The position numbers and the translations under genes are program-made. This document shows, piece after piece, positions 1-10,727 of a stretch of 20,820 bases of DNA. The notes beneath the pieces are model-generated. The model saw nothing but the letters and a program-made list of their open reading frames with translations. It was not told the origin of the DNA and searched no databases. The stretch's first letter is position 1. Every line of letters begins with the position of its first letter. The stretch is from Perkinsus olseni (lineage: Eukaryota; Perkinsozoa; Perkinsida): NCBI GenBank assembly GCA_013115125.1, contig JABANN010000568.1:1-20820 (forward strand), in the 5' to 3' direction.

Positions 1-262
1 TGCTCGGGACATACTCAGGACCAACCAACCGAGTATAGGAGCATCGGTAGTAGGCAATCTGCACCCACAACACGGGTCTTCCCCCACAACTGCCTTGTGC
101 ATGCGTGCAGTGACTTCGCTCCACTCGGCAGCCCTACTAAGGGCAGTTGCTCTGGACCGTTGGTTTCTTATGGGGTTAGTCGTGACCAGTAACCGCTACT
201 GCTACGGTTGGCCCCAGAGCGACAGCGTCAACTGTGTTGTTGAAAATTGCCATTTTTGCATC

Positions 263-274
263 GCTTCGCTCCGC
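263..274 (-). repeat. dispersed 12-bp motif GCGGAGCGAAGC, copy 1
   Basis: Minus-strand copy in the 5' flank of the nucleolin-like gene. The same 12 bases occur four times in the window, whereas chance would predict far less than one copy. Function unknown. Confidence 0.8.
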
Positions 275-420
275 GTCACGAATTCTCACCGCGCCACAAA
301 ATTATTAGGGTCCCTCATTGTTACGTGAAATAAGCTATGAGCTCGTTATTTCGTAGTGGTTGGTGTTAGACGCCCCCTTGGGGTCGGAGATGGGCTCGGG
401 TGGCTTCCCTCTAGACTTTG

Positions 421-455
421 ATGCTTCTCGTTAGTTCCTTAACGTACTAGTCATC
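421..455 (+). promoter_or_regulatory. candidate 5' splice-leader acceptor / short leader of the nucleolin-like gene
   Basis: A pyrimidine-containing run ends in TACTAG at 445-450, five bases before the ATG at 456. A second AG lies at 432-433. This resembles the intron acceptors inside genes of this window, but no donor is visible upstream, so it may accept a trans-spliced leader. The trans-splicing reading is inference; the AG and its spacing are seen. Confidence 0.35.
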
Positions 456-2571
456 ATGGCCAAGCCCGCGCCGAAGAAGGTCGTCGAGTCTTCCAGTGAC
501 GAGTCCTCATCAGATGAGGAGGTCCAGGCTACCACTAAGCCTATTGTACATAAGAAGCACGCCGCCGCTGCTAAGAAGAAGGCCGAGAAGAAGCCCGTTG
601 TCGAAGACAGCAGCAGCAGCGACTCCGATTCTTCCGTGGACGAGGCTCCGGCACCTAAGGCCAAGAAGGCGGTAGCTAAGAAGGCCCCTGCCCCTAAGAA
701 GGCTGCTAAGAAGGCCGCTGAGTCGTCTTCCAGCTCTGATGAGAGCAGCAGTGACGAGGAGGAGGTTCCCGCTAAGAAGGCCCCGGCCAAGAAGGCCCCC
801 GTCAAGAAGGCCCCTGTTGAGGAGAGCTCGAGCGACGACGATTCTTCGTCCAGCGAGGACGAGAAGCCCGCTCCCAAGAAGGCCAAGAAGGCTGCTGCTG
901 CTCCTGCTGCTTCTAAGAAGGTAGTGGAGAGTGAGGACTCTTCTTCTTCTGATTCTAGCGACTCTGATTCGGACGCTAGTGACATGCCCTCGGCTAAGGC
1001 CGTCGCCAATGCTAAGGCTCGGTTAGCGGGTGCCTCTAAAAAGGCTGCGCAGAGCTCCGATTCCGAGTCTAGCGATGATGATGAGGAAGAGAAGAAGCCT
1101 GCTGTTCAGGCTCCTAAGAAGGCCGCCCCCGCCAAGAAGGCCGAGGAGTCGGATTCCAGCAGTGACTCTAGCAGTGACGAGGAGGAAGAGAAGCCCGCTG
1201 CCAAGAAGGCCAAGGCCTCTCCCAAGAAGGCTGCCCCCAAGAAGGCCGCCGCTGAGGAGTCCAGCTCCAGCGACTCCGACTCTAGCGAGGACGAGGCCCC
1301 CGCTAAGAAGCCCGCTGCCAAGGCCAAGGCTGCCCCCAAGAAGGCCGCCGCTGAGGAGTCCAGCTCCAGCGACTCTGATTCTAGTGAGGACGAGGCTCCT
1401 GCTAAGAAGGCTGCTCCTAAGGCTAAGGCTGCCGCCAAGAAGGCCGAAGAGGAGTCCAGCTCTAGCGACTCTGACTCCGATGAGGAGATGGAGGATGCCA
1501 AGCCCGCTGCCAAGGCTGCTGCCAAGGCCGCCGCTGCTGAGTCCAGCGATAGCGACAGTGACAGTGATGATGAGGAAGAGGAGGCCCCTAAGAAGGTCAA
1601 GGCCGCCGCTGTCGCCGAGGAGGAGGAGGAGGAGAGCGAGGATTCTGGTAAGTTGTGGTATTCCTGCATGAGATATGTCTCAATTGATTTGTGTCTTAGA
1701 TGATGAGATGGAAGATGCTCCCGCTGCCGGCAAGCGTACCGCTTCCGAGGCCACCACCGAGGAGGACGAGGCGCCTGCTCAGAAGAAGACTAAGATGAAC
1801 GACGGTTCCGCTCAGGACTCTGTTGAGAGGTCCAAGTCTGTCTTCGTCGGCAACCTTCCCTTCTCCATGACCAAGGAGTGGCTCGAGCAGATCTTCAGCT
1901 GGTGCGGTGACATTGAGCGTGTGAGTCTCCCTACTGACTGGGAGAGTGGCAAGATCAAGGGCTTCGCTTTCCTTGACTTCGCCGATGAGGACTCCGCCGA
2001 GAAGGCCGTTGGCAAGAACGGTGAGGACTGTGAGGGTCGCGACTTGCGCATCAACTACAGTTTCCCCAAGAACGACCATGGCGGCAAGGGTAAGGGCAAG
2101 GGTGGCAAGGGTAAGGGCAAGGGCCACCATGAGCTCGGCGAGAAGTCCGCTTCGGTGTTTGTTGGTAACCTTCCCTGGTCCATGACCCAGGACTGGCTCT
2201 ATGAGGTCTTCGGTGACTGCGGTAGCATCACTCGGTGCTTCATGCCCACTGACAGGGAGACTGGCAACCCTCGTGGCTTCGCCTACATCGACTTCGACTC
2301 TGAGGACTCTGCTGAGAAGGCTACTAAGCTTAGCGGCACTGACCTCGAGGGCCGACAGATCCGGGTTAACTACAACCAGCCTCGCGAGTCCAGTGGCAAG
2401 GGTGGCAAGGGCAAGGGAAAGGGAGGCAAGGGAAAGGGTGGCAAGGGTAAGGGCAAGGGCAAGGGTAAGGGCAAGGGCTCTGGTATTGCCGCCGCCGCCA
2501 GGGGAACTATCCAGGAGTTCGCCGGCCATAAGACCACCTTCGCCGACGACGATGACTCCGACTCGGATTAA
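456..2571 (+). CDS. nucleolin-like nucleolar RNA-binding protein
   Basis: Nucleolins (Nsr1/gar2 in yeasts) act in the nucleolus in rRNA transcription, pre-rRNA processing and ribosome assembly. Two exons, 456-1647 and 1700-2571, join across a 52-bp GT-AG intron into 687 aa. Residues 1 to about 440 alternate acidic serine clusters (likely casein kinase 2 targets) with Lys/Ala/Pro-rich stretches, as in Nopp140/SRP40 and nucleolin N-termini. RRM1 spans about 444-518, with RNP2 VFVGNL and RNP1 KGFAFLDF. RRM2 spans about 549-623, with VFVGNL and RGFAYIDF. The linker and the tail (about 630-657) are Gly-Lys repeats, ending in an acidic DDDDSDSD. The usual RGG tail is replaced by a GK-rich tail. Lys is nearly always AAG, suggesting high expression. 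The start ATG has a CATCATGGCC context. The family is clear; one-to-one orthology is not shown. Confidence 0.93.
1242..1500 (+). repeat. in-gene tandem repeat of about 33 codons, three units
   Basis: The segment beginning GAGGAGTCCAGC starts at 1254, 1353 and 1449, so the period is 99 and then 96 bases. Each unit encodes an acidic serine cluster followed by a Lys/Ala/Pro block. The first two units are nearly identical; the third has diverged. Because the unit is a multiple of three, copy number can change without breaking the frame. Confidence 0.8.
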
Positions 2572-3557
2572 ACACGTACAGTTGATAGCTACAGTCAAGA
2601 TGTGTTGATAGTCTTCTCATCAGAGGCTCGTGCTGCTGATCCTGATGTTCTTGTTGTTGAAGCTGTCGTCGTAGAGTAGCGTGCTGTTGGTCTGACAATT
2701 GTCTCATTTACCAAGCGACATCATCACCCGCGGTATGCACTATTGACCGATCACTGGCAGCAGCAGCAGCGGCGATAGCATTATCATCATCATCATCATG
2801 TATGCCTCGCTACGTTTCCTTATCTGTGTACCGGGTCTCCGGACACGGTACGTCTATTCTCCTCTGTTTTCATACTACACTTTATTTTGCGTTCTAGTGT
2901 CACCACCGGAGAGTTCCAAAGCCCCTGGGCCAGGTGACGCCAGTTAACCTGGCGTTCGGACGAGAAAAGTGTTCTTGACAATGGCTTGCGGCGGGAGCTG
3001 TATTGAATGGCAACAGCCCCTTCCTGCCTAGTCACCTGTACGATCGGCTGGTTGCGACGGCGGAACTCGAGGAATGCTGAGGACGTTAAGGGGGAACTGA
3101 ATAGCTGAGTGCTGATAAGCTGACTAACTCGACCCCGTGTACCGAGACGTGCGATGGTTACCACCATGAAATGCTATGGCGTTCATTGCAATCGCATGTA
3201 GGAGCTTTGGTCCTGTCAGGACAGTAGGAGACGAACTGCATTTAAACTCACTGATTAGCTCAACAGACAGCTGACCGCTATGTTGCTATGTGCCGAGGTC
3301 ATCGGCTTCCAGTGACGGGCGCCAAACTGGTAAACACACCAATATATTGAATACAAGTATCTACTCTTTTTGGGATGTGTAGCCCAGTAATCGACAGGCG
3401 ACGGACCAGAGGCAGTATTGCCGAGGCCGCGCTGTGTTGGCCAACAGTCTTACCTCCTCTGCTACTACGAGTGGCGACGTCGCAGATTATTGTAGAGCTC
3501 AAGGGTGTGGCTTCATGTGAGAAACGACTCTTTAAAAACTAATACATGCAGTTGAAC
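2572..3557. other. intergenic region between convergent genes, no gene seen
   Basis: About 1 kb lies between the stop codons of the nucleolin-like gene and the ABC1 kinase, which converge here. Open frames on the minus strand at 2507-2707 and 2820-3167 have no recognisable domain and a composition that looks like chance. Besides the CAG/ATC microsatellite near 2757-2800 I see no RNA gene or mobile element. Both 3' untranslated regions must be here. Confidence 0.5.
2757..2800. repeat. short CAG and ATC microsatellites
   Basis: About four to five CAG units at 2758-2771 are followed after a few bases by about six ATC units ending near 2800. Both are simple trinucleotide repeats in noncoding DNA downstream of the nucleolin-like gene. 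They could serve as polymorphic markers; no function is suggested. Confidence 0.75.
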
Positions 3558-5108
3558 TCAGAAGAGAGCGCTCCCGTCTCTGTCAATGCACTTCTGGGCT
3601 TCATCCCTCCATAACTCCGCGACCGATACGCTGTGCCGCGTGGCCAGAGCCAACCCGCGCAGCAGCATCGCCACTCTGTACCTGAAAGCAGCAACTGCTT
3701 CAGCGACGCGAGAGTAGGCCGATTCTGTCTACCCCATCAAACTCTCGCCAGGGAGGGACTCCAGTTGATCTGACTTGTGCAGTTGGATGTGGAATTGGGG
3801 GTCCAGCATGTAGGGCTCTATGCGACCGAAGAGGAGTCTTGCCATGATACTGAGGTACCGCTCATCTTTCCTAGAGCTTCTTATCCCTGCTTCTAGCATA
3901 GCTCTAGCCTCCTCCTCGGGAGCGCCCTCGGCGACAGCCACTACCAACTTGGCGAGCTTCAGTCGTGTGTCGCTGCTCATACGTTTGCACTGACCGTAGT
4001 CGATGAGGCCCACTTTACCCGAAGCCAGATCGACCAATAGATTCCCTGGGTGGGGGTCACCGTTGAAAAGGGAACAGGAGAAGAGCTCGTAGCCATGCAC
4101 GCGGATGGCGGTGTCGATGAAGCGGCTCATGTCCAGACATGGCGGGGACCAAAGCCTCCACGCCCACAGGCCGCCACGGACCACCCAGCCAGGCAGCCAG
4201 GAGGCCCATCCAAGGCCGGAATCGAGGACCTGCCGGTCGCGCTGTTGTTTTCGTAGCCACTCTCTGAAGTCGGGCCCGATGTCCACCCCTCGCTTCTCCC
4301 AGTCCTTTCTGATAACAGTCTCTAGCTTCTCCCCCGGCACTAGTGTCATGCAAAGCACCTTGTCTGTGGTGTACTCAGGAATGACCTCGGGTAGGTTGAC
4401 CAGACCACGCCACTCTTCGGTAGCCTCGAGGACTTCACGACGGACCTCTGTAATGTTACGTGCTTCGTTGTGGTAGTCGAGCTCGGTCAAGAACTGAGTC
4501 TCGAATTCCTCCATGATTTGGGAGAAAGCTGGTAGGGCCCAAGCAGCCAGCGTAGAAAGACAGTGTAGGTCGACTTCGAACTGCCGCTTGGCGTCCGGGT
4601 ACTGTACTTTGAGGACAACTTCGCGACCATCTACTAGGGTCGCAGCATGGGCCTGGCCAATACTAGCCGAGCCGAGCGGGACTGGATCCACCCAGGAGAA
4701 GAGGTCGAGGAGCGGTAGCCCCAGAGAGCCCTCCAGCGTCGGCTTGATAACGCCATCAAAGGGAACAGGCCGAGCGGTGTCTTGCAACTTGGCGAATTCG
4801 AGCCTGTATGCGTCAGGAAGGAGCTCAGGCCGTACGGACAGGACCTGACCCATCTTGATGTAGAGGCCCCCGAGCTCTTCGCAGATCTGCCGGGCACGGG
4901 GAGAGTACCGCTGATGAAGGGCGTCAAGGTCCAGGCCGCGGATAGTGTATAGGAAGTACCGCGCAGCTATCGGGGACACCCTCCGCCAAAACTCGACTTC
5001 TCGCCGGAAGCCGGGGTCGTAGAGGTAGAAGCCCGCCACGCCAGAGCCTAGTGCTGCTGTCGAAACAAAAGATACTCGCTTGAAGGTCCGCCATAAGGAG
5101 GCCCGCAT
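3558..5108 (-). CDS. ABC1/ADCK (UbiB-like) atypical kinase, probably mitochondrial
   Basis: ABC1/ADCK/UbiB proteins are atypical kinases or ATPases tied to coenzyme Q and lipid metabolism in mitochondria or plastids. Exon 1 is 5108-3733 and exon 2 is 3681-3558, joined by a 51-bp GT-AG intron (3732-3682), giving 499 aa. Reading straight on would stop at residue 459, just after the intron start; splicing adds a tail containing LLRGLALATRHSVSVAELW, which looks like the usual family C-terminus. Visible motifs are KxGQ at 85-88, the Ala-loop equivalent GSASIGQAH at 147-155, Lys167 in VVLKVQYP, ExD at 209-211, GDPHPGN with Asp351 and Asn356, and LIDYGQ with Asp370. The basic N-terminus followed by a hydrophobic stretch (about 13-30) suggests a mitochondrial presequence or anchor, as in ADCK1. 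An unusual Trp-rich segment lies at about 281-325. The substrate cannot be told from sequence. Confidence 0.92.
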
Positions 5109-5548
5109 TCAACCAGTGAACTTGAAGGGGAATAATCCGATCGGACGCGTACAGGGCGAGGACGTTCCGTGATTGTGAACAAGCTCGAAAGCCGCCTCCC
5201 TGGATTTTGCAACAGGGAAAAGAGCATCGTGTGTGATGACTTGCCAAGCCGGGTGTTCAATAGATCTCTCCAGAGAGCGCTTCCAGGTTCCGCAGGTTGA
5301 CCCCATTCATTCTGCGCAGCTTGAGATTTTTGGGCGCGCGCGATATTCCATTAGATCGATCAGAACGGCGTAGCGAGTGCTCATTTTTGATACGACCGTG
5401 CCGAGGTCCAACACGCTTGATGCTCGTTAGTTGTTTTTCCCGCCGTTCTTCGCTTGGCTCCCTGAACTGCTCTGGCCGTCTTCAACAGCTTGGAATAACA
5501 AGGACATTAACAACATCACATTCAAGTCGAAAACAAAAGCATATTGAT
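5109..5548. other. divergent intergenic region with two promoters
   Basis: This 440-bp gap separates the start codons of the ABC1 kinase (minus) and the isoleucyl-tRNA synthetase (plus), so both promoters must lie here. Short overlapping frames on both strands show no domain. A GC-rich alternating run occurs near 5334-5343. No TATA box or known motif is recognised. Confidence 0.45.
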
Positions 5549-8500
5549 ATGAAGTAGTGGCAGTGCTAATTTTGAGAGTAGCAGTTGGGGTGGTACTAGG
5601 TATACGTTCGAACCCGTAGCAGAGAAGCCATCCTTCCCTAAGGAGGAAGAGAGAGTCCTCGCCTTCTGGGACGAGATAGACGCCTTCCAGACGTCTAATA
5701 AGATGAGCGAAGGCAAGCCGGAGTATGTTTTCTACGACGGCCCACCCTTCGCTACGGGCCTACCTCATTATGGCCATATCCTTGCTGGTAAGAGAAAGGG
5801 AGGGGGCGATTGGCTCTTCCGCGGTGTGGCCTTGTTTTTCTCTAGGGAGGTTGCCTAGGTACTATTAAGGACGTGGTGACACGCTACGCTCATCAAACTG
5901 GCCATCATGTCGAGCGACGATTTGGCTGGGATTGCCACGGCCTTCCGGTGGAGCACGAGATCGACAAGGCCCACAACATCAACTCCAAGGCTGATGTTAT
6001 GAACTGGGGAATCGCAAAGTACTAGTCGCAGTCGTAGGGGCACCGGTAGCGGACTGTTGTTGCTGCTGGTAGCTACAACGAAGCTTGCCGTTCTATCGTT
6101 ACCCGGTATACGAAGGAGTGGAGGGATATTGTCACTCGGTTCGGCCGGTGGATAGACTTCGATAACGATTACAAGACTATGGACAGGAACTTTATGGAGA
6201 GTGTAAGCGGGCACCTCAGGCATGGTCGGGGGTGCAAGAGCGGACGGCTCTTAGGTCTGGTGGGTTTTCAAGCAGCTTTACAACAAGGGTCTAGTCTACA
6301 GGGCCTTCCGGGTCATGCCCTACTCCACCGCCCTCTGCACGCCCTTGTCTAATTTTGAGGTAGTGATGCTGGAGCGGCTGGTTTATGAGGAGTCTTCGTA
6401 TTGGTCTAGGTTGCTCAAGGTTATAAGGACGTCAGCGATCCCTCAATCATAGTAGCCTTCCCGAGGAGGGATAAGGAGAACTCGTAAGGCTGGGGAGGAT
6501 GGCAGTCTCTGGGTAATCGACACTGACAGGTACTTGCTGATCTGGACTACCACACCTTGGACTCTTCCGTCCAACCAGGCCGTCTCCGTTAACCCCACTT
6601 TCAAGTACCTGAGGGTCATCAATAAGAAGAACGGTAATGAGGGGGAGGGGTAGAGGTGTGAAGGAGCAGCGTGTCGCGGGCAGGTGCCGAGTACATTCTG
6701 GCCAAGGACAGGAAAGATTGGATCTACAAGTGTTTGAAGTTGAACGAGAAGAAGGATATCGAGGTCGAGGAAACCCTCCTCGGCACTGACCTCGTCGGCA
6801 TCCCTTACGAGCCGCCGTTCGAGTACGCTTGCCTCAGCGGACGGTAGTGCGTTGGTGGGATCGCCATGACCTTAGTTTCTTCAAGAAGCACGAGCGTCCT
6901 GGAAAGACCTGGACGGTCCTCTCTGCGGACTACGTCACTGCTGATAGCGGTACTGGACTTGTGCATCAGGTGGGGGAAGGGTCATCATGTTTTGGTGGGG
7001 CTCATTTTCTTTATTTACTCAGTCGCCTGGATTCGGTGAGGATGATTACCAGACCTGTGTTAAGAACGGTATCATCTCTAAGGACGGCACGGATATGAAC
7101 CTTCCCGTGGACGAGGCCGGCCGCTTCACTGATGAGGTGACTTTGCCTCAGTCGTCCCTACTTTAGCTCATACTGGTGGCTACAGGTTCCGCCGTACAAG
7201 GGCATGCACGTGAAGGAGGCCGACAAGGACATCAAGGACGATTTGAAGAAGCGCGGCCTCTTACTGTACAACGGAATGGAGGTACTGGTAGCCTGCTAGG
7301 GTTTGCTGTTGCACTTGGGTTGACTTAGATTCACTCCTATCCTCACTGTTGGCGTTCGGATACTCCTCTCATCTACCGTGCCATTGGCTCCTGGTTCATC
7401 AAGGTTGAGGACATCCACGAACAACTACTCGCCAACAACGAGAAGTCCACCTGGGGTAATAAGGGCTGAGGATGAGAGTGTATTAAGTCAGCTGGCGCTG
7501 TGCCATCTCATTCTTGTTGTTGTTGCGGCTCTAGAGTGACTGTGCCTGAACAGTTCCTCGTCACGTGCAAGAGGGTCGCTTCAAGAACTGGTTGGCTGAG
7601 GCTCGTGACTGGGGTGTTTCCAGGAACAGGTATTGTCCAGAGGGCTTAGCGGTGTCGGTGGCGATCCTGCTGGTAGATACTGGGGTACGCCCATCCCTAT
7701 CTGGGTCTCTGATGACTATCAGGAGGTCGTTTGCATCGGCAGTGTTGCTGAGCTGGAGCAGTACGCTGGCCACCCTATCCCGGACATCCACAGGTAGTGT
7801 CTCGGCAGGGACGCTGGAGTAGAGGGACGTGGTGATTCAGGCACTTCATCGATGGCATCAAGATCCCCAGTAAGACCGGTCGTGGTTACCTCCATCGTGT
7901 TGATGAGGTATTTGACTGCTGGTAAGTTGCAGTAGCGGAGGCGCTCTTTGATGAGGTCCTGTTGTAGGTTCGAGTCTGGCTCAATGCCTTACGCCCAAGT
8001 GCATTACCCCTTCGAGAACAAGCAGAAGTTCGAGCAGAATTTCCCGGCTGACTTCGTCGCCGAGGGTCTCGATCAGACTCGAGGTTGGTTCTACACCCTC
8101 ACGGTCATAGCCACCCACCTCTTCAACCAACCCGCCTTCAAGAACCTTATTGTTAACGGACTGGTAGCCTAGCGCTGAGGGGATTGGAAGGTTCGAATGT
8201 GCTGGCTCTTGACAGATCCTCGCTGCTGATGGCAAGAAGATGTCTAAGAGGCTGAAGAACTACCCCGACCCATCTGAGGTCTTCGATCGCTACGGCGCGG
8301 ACGCGGTAAGGCCGATCAAGCTGCGTGGGCCGTCGCCGCACTCTCACCGATGCAGGTCCGAATGTACATGTGCAACTCGCCTGTTGTGCGTGCGGAGCCT
8401 TTGAAGTTCCGAGAAGAGGGTGTCCGAGACACTGTGAAGGAAGTCTTCTTGCCCCTTTACAACGCCTACAGGTTCCTAGTACAGGAGACGTGCCGCTTTG

Positions 8501-10727
8501 AGAAGCAGCAGAACACCAAGTTCGTCCCCGATCGCTCGGTAAGTCACCGGGCCGGCCGTCGCTCGATTCGCAGTGCCTGGCTGTCTCAGTACATTCTCAA
8601 GTCCAGCAATCCTACTGACCACTGGATCTACGCCACCTCCCAGGAGCTGCTCGATTACACTAGGAAGGAGCTGGAGGCCTACAGGCTCTACACCATCGTT
8701 GGGAAGTAGCAGGCAAATTGTTGCGGATGTTGTGGTATGGACCCCTCCCTTAGGTTGGTGTCTTTCCTTGATGATCTTACCAACTGGTACATCCGTATGA
8801 ACCGTGACCGTATGCGCGGTGGTGTTGATAAGGTCAACACTCTGGAGAGTCTGAACACTCTGTTTGATGTAGGAAATGGCGACGGCCTTAGCGGAGCGAA
8901 GCATGATTTTTAGGTCATGCTGAACTTGACGATCGTTCTGGCTCCCATCACGCCCTTCATCACGGAACTCATCTACCAGAACTTGCGGTTGGCTCTACCC
9001 GATGGGGACCCGAGGAAGGAGAGGAGCGTCCATTTCGTAGGCTTAGCGCGGCCAGGCGGACCTCGGGATTTCCCTCCTGCAGGTGATGATGCCCGATCCG
9101 GACGTCGAGGGATTGGACCCTGCCATCGTCACTGCCCTTAATCGTGTACAGACTGTTGTGACTATGGGCCGATTGGTACGTTGTCTTACCGCCTGTCTCG
9201 CTGCTTTATAGCTCGGCTCAGTTGCGTGACCATCGTACGGTCGGTCTGAAGACTCCCCTCCGCCGCATCAGAGTCATCGCGGAGGACCAGTCCTACCTTG
9301 ATGACATCAACCGCCTTGAGAACTACGTCAAGGATGAGCTTAATGTAAGTGTATTAGGACAGTCGTTAGTGGCGGCTTGGGGGCCGTCTCTCTCGTCCCT
9401 CTGCCACGGGGCTGAGAGGATCCCCGTCGTTGGTATCTTCGGTCCGGCCCAGCTGAGTGGTGGGTGGCGTTGTCCTCCTGCATAGTTGATTTTCGATGTT
9501 GTGGTTGCATGTCTGTCTATGACAGGTCATGAACTTGGAGACCTCCTCGGATACCAGTATGCTGGCTACTGAGGTAGCCCCTAACTTCCGGGCCCTTGGT
9601 GGGTTGGTAGGCAAGCAAATGAAAAAGGTTGTGGCTGACGTAGGAGGCTCTGATGGCGTGGGATGATGAGGTTGGAGGCGTTGTTACTGTTAGATAAAGG
9701 CCATGAACCCCGCCCAGATCAAGGAGTTCCAGAACACCAATTCTGTCAAGGTACGCTTTCTGGGCTTTCAGGTTTAATGGCATTAGGTCGGCTCTAGTAT
9801 TGCGTGAGGATGACGGATGCTCGTTCCACTCGCGAGATGTACCAGTTGATTGGTGTCTCTCAGATCCAAGGCTTTGATCTCTCCTCGGACCATATCACTG
9901 TCACTCACTCCATCAAGGATCTCGGCGATCCTAATCTGGAAGCCACCAGTCAGGGAGACGTCACCGTGAGTCCTCCCTCTGCTGCTTATGAGTGGCGGCA
10001 TGGCGCCTCGTTAGGTCATCCTCGACTTCACCAAGGACGAGGATCTCCTCCAGCTTGCCTTGGCCAGAGAGATTACCAACAGGGTGGGCTCGCCTGTGCT
10101 CGGCAATCGTTGTGGGCATCCTCGATGGCGCAGGTTCAGAAGCTCCGTAAGGAGGTCGGCTTGCAGCAAGACGATCCTGTGGAGATGTGGGCCAGCTCGG
10201 ACGTGAAGGAGGTGATAGCGCGACGGACTTGGGAACGCTTTTGCTTGACAGGAGAGTTCAGGTTAACGAAGTCTTGAAGAGGAAGTCGGATTATATCGAC
10301 CGTCTATTGAGGAGGCCTTTGATGAACGCCAAGAACATGCAGGGTCATGAGGTGCGTGGCACTTGCTGCCATGGAGTAGGAGTTGGAGTTGTTATGGTAG
10401 GTGGCCATAGTGTCTGAGAAGTTCGACATCGACAAGGAGAACTCTTTCACGGTGACGATCACCCGTACCGGACCCCACTTCAACAAGGAAGAGTTGGAAA
10501 AGCTCAGCGATGGGAAACAGGAAGTGGAGGAGATGCTCAAGCAATACGTAGGCTTTCGGTCGGACTGGAGGAGGCGATTGCTGTGTCCCTTATAGGTGAT
10601 GTCCCACTCGTCCGCTGAGCTCAACTCCGGCCTCAAGCCCGTCTGCTTGAACGGTGTTGCTTATTCCTTGAAGAACGGCGTCCATTACACTGCCAACGGT
10701 GCGGCCTCCGCTCCTTGGGGTGCGTAA
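5549..10727 (+). CDS. isoleucyl-tRNA synthetase, eukaryotic cytosolic type, 31 exons
   Basis: Charges tRNA-Ile with isoleucine for cytosolic translation (class I synthetase). Hand splicing gives 31 exons and 1167 aa (human about 1260, yeast about 1070). Exons: 5549-5553, 5600-5787, 5859-6018, 6073-6202, 6255-6359, 6410-6483, 6530-6633, 6684-6822, 6876-6969, 7023-7136, 7186-7281, 7329-7455, 7554-7629, 7677-7793, 7841-7921, 7968-8163, 8216-8305, 8356-8538, 8590-8705, 8754-8868, 8914-9036, 9083-9175, 9222-9344, 9526-9639, 9694-9750, 9798-9965, 10015-10083, 10134-10211, 10262-10351, 10401-10547, 10596-10727. HIGH motif is HYGH at 58-61 and KMSKR is at 610-614. The CP1 editing domain shows [10 protein letters not shown] (227-236) and [16 protein letters not shown] (327-342). 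The anticodon-binding part contains NWYIRMNR. Exon 1 encodes only M-K plus part of Y, and is the least certain; the acceptors of exons 25 and 26 were chosen by motif and frame. All introns are GT-AG. Confidence 0.95.
8891..8902 (+). repeat. dispersed 12-bp motif, copy 2 (intronic)
   Basis: Plus-strand copy inside intron 8869-8913 of the isoleucyl-tRNA synthetase gene, about ten bases before the acceptor. The match extends one base to the left (A) in three of the four copies. Confidence 0.8.
9345..9525 (+). other. unusually long intron (181 bp) in the isoleucyl-tRNA synthetase gene
   Basis: Other introns of this gene are 45-98 bp, and 27 of 30 are 54 bp or less. This one runs from GTAAGT to ATGACAG and joins ...DELN to VMNLET, a natural continuation of the protein, so no exon seems missed. 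It contains GC-rich segments that could fold, but no clear C/D or H/ACA box set was found by eye. Confidence 0.8.

Larger units (their letters stand above)
1..455. other. 5' flank of the nucleolin-like gene, no gene seen
   Basis: No convincing coding region; a 77-codon plus-strand frame at 95-328 looks like chance. The stretch holds one copy of a dispersed 12-bp motif (263-274, minus orientation) and a 7-bp perfect inverted repeat, GAAATAA at 327-333 and TTATTTC at 346-352, separated by 12 bases. No TATA box or known operator is recognised. The promoter of the downstream gene presumably lies here, by position only. Confidence 0.5.

Noticed and set aside
249-265. GCCATTTTTGC resembling part of the dinoflagellate spliced leader, as a relic of a reinserted mRNA
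   Set aside because: Only about ten bases agree and no downstream gene follows at once; too short to claim.
431-2598. Long minus-strand frames at 431-1009, 1106-1669 and 1696-2598 opposite the nucleolin-like gene
   Set aside because: They are shadows of biased codons (AAG and TCC/AGC runs read in reverse); low-complexity Ser/Leu products with no domain.
2820-3167. 115-codon minus-strand frame in the intergenic region
   Set aside because: No recognisable domain, no splice partner and no codon bias like its neighbours; probably chance.
6490-6529. Open in-frame stretch before exon 7 of the synthetase that could be an extra exon ([12 protein letters not shown])
   Set aside because: It does not join the preceding exon in frame, while treating 6484-6529 as a 46-bp GT-AG intron restores the conserved protein.
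6829-6875. Donor GTAGTG at 6844 giving a 32-bp intron
   Set aside because: Using the donor at 6823 gives a normal 53-bp intron and the family-like PPFDFFKKH junction.
8188-8200. GGTTCGAATG inside an intron, like a tRNA B box
   Set aside because: No A box, no acceptor-stem pairing, and the intron is only 52 bp.
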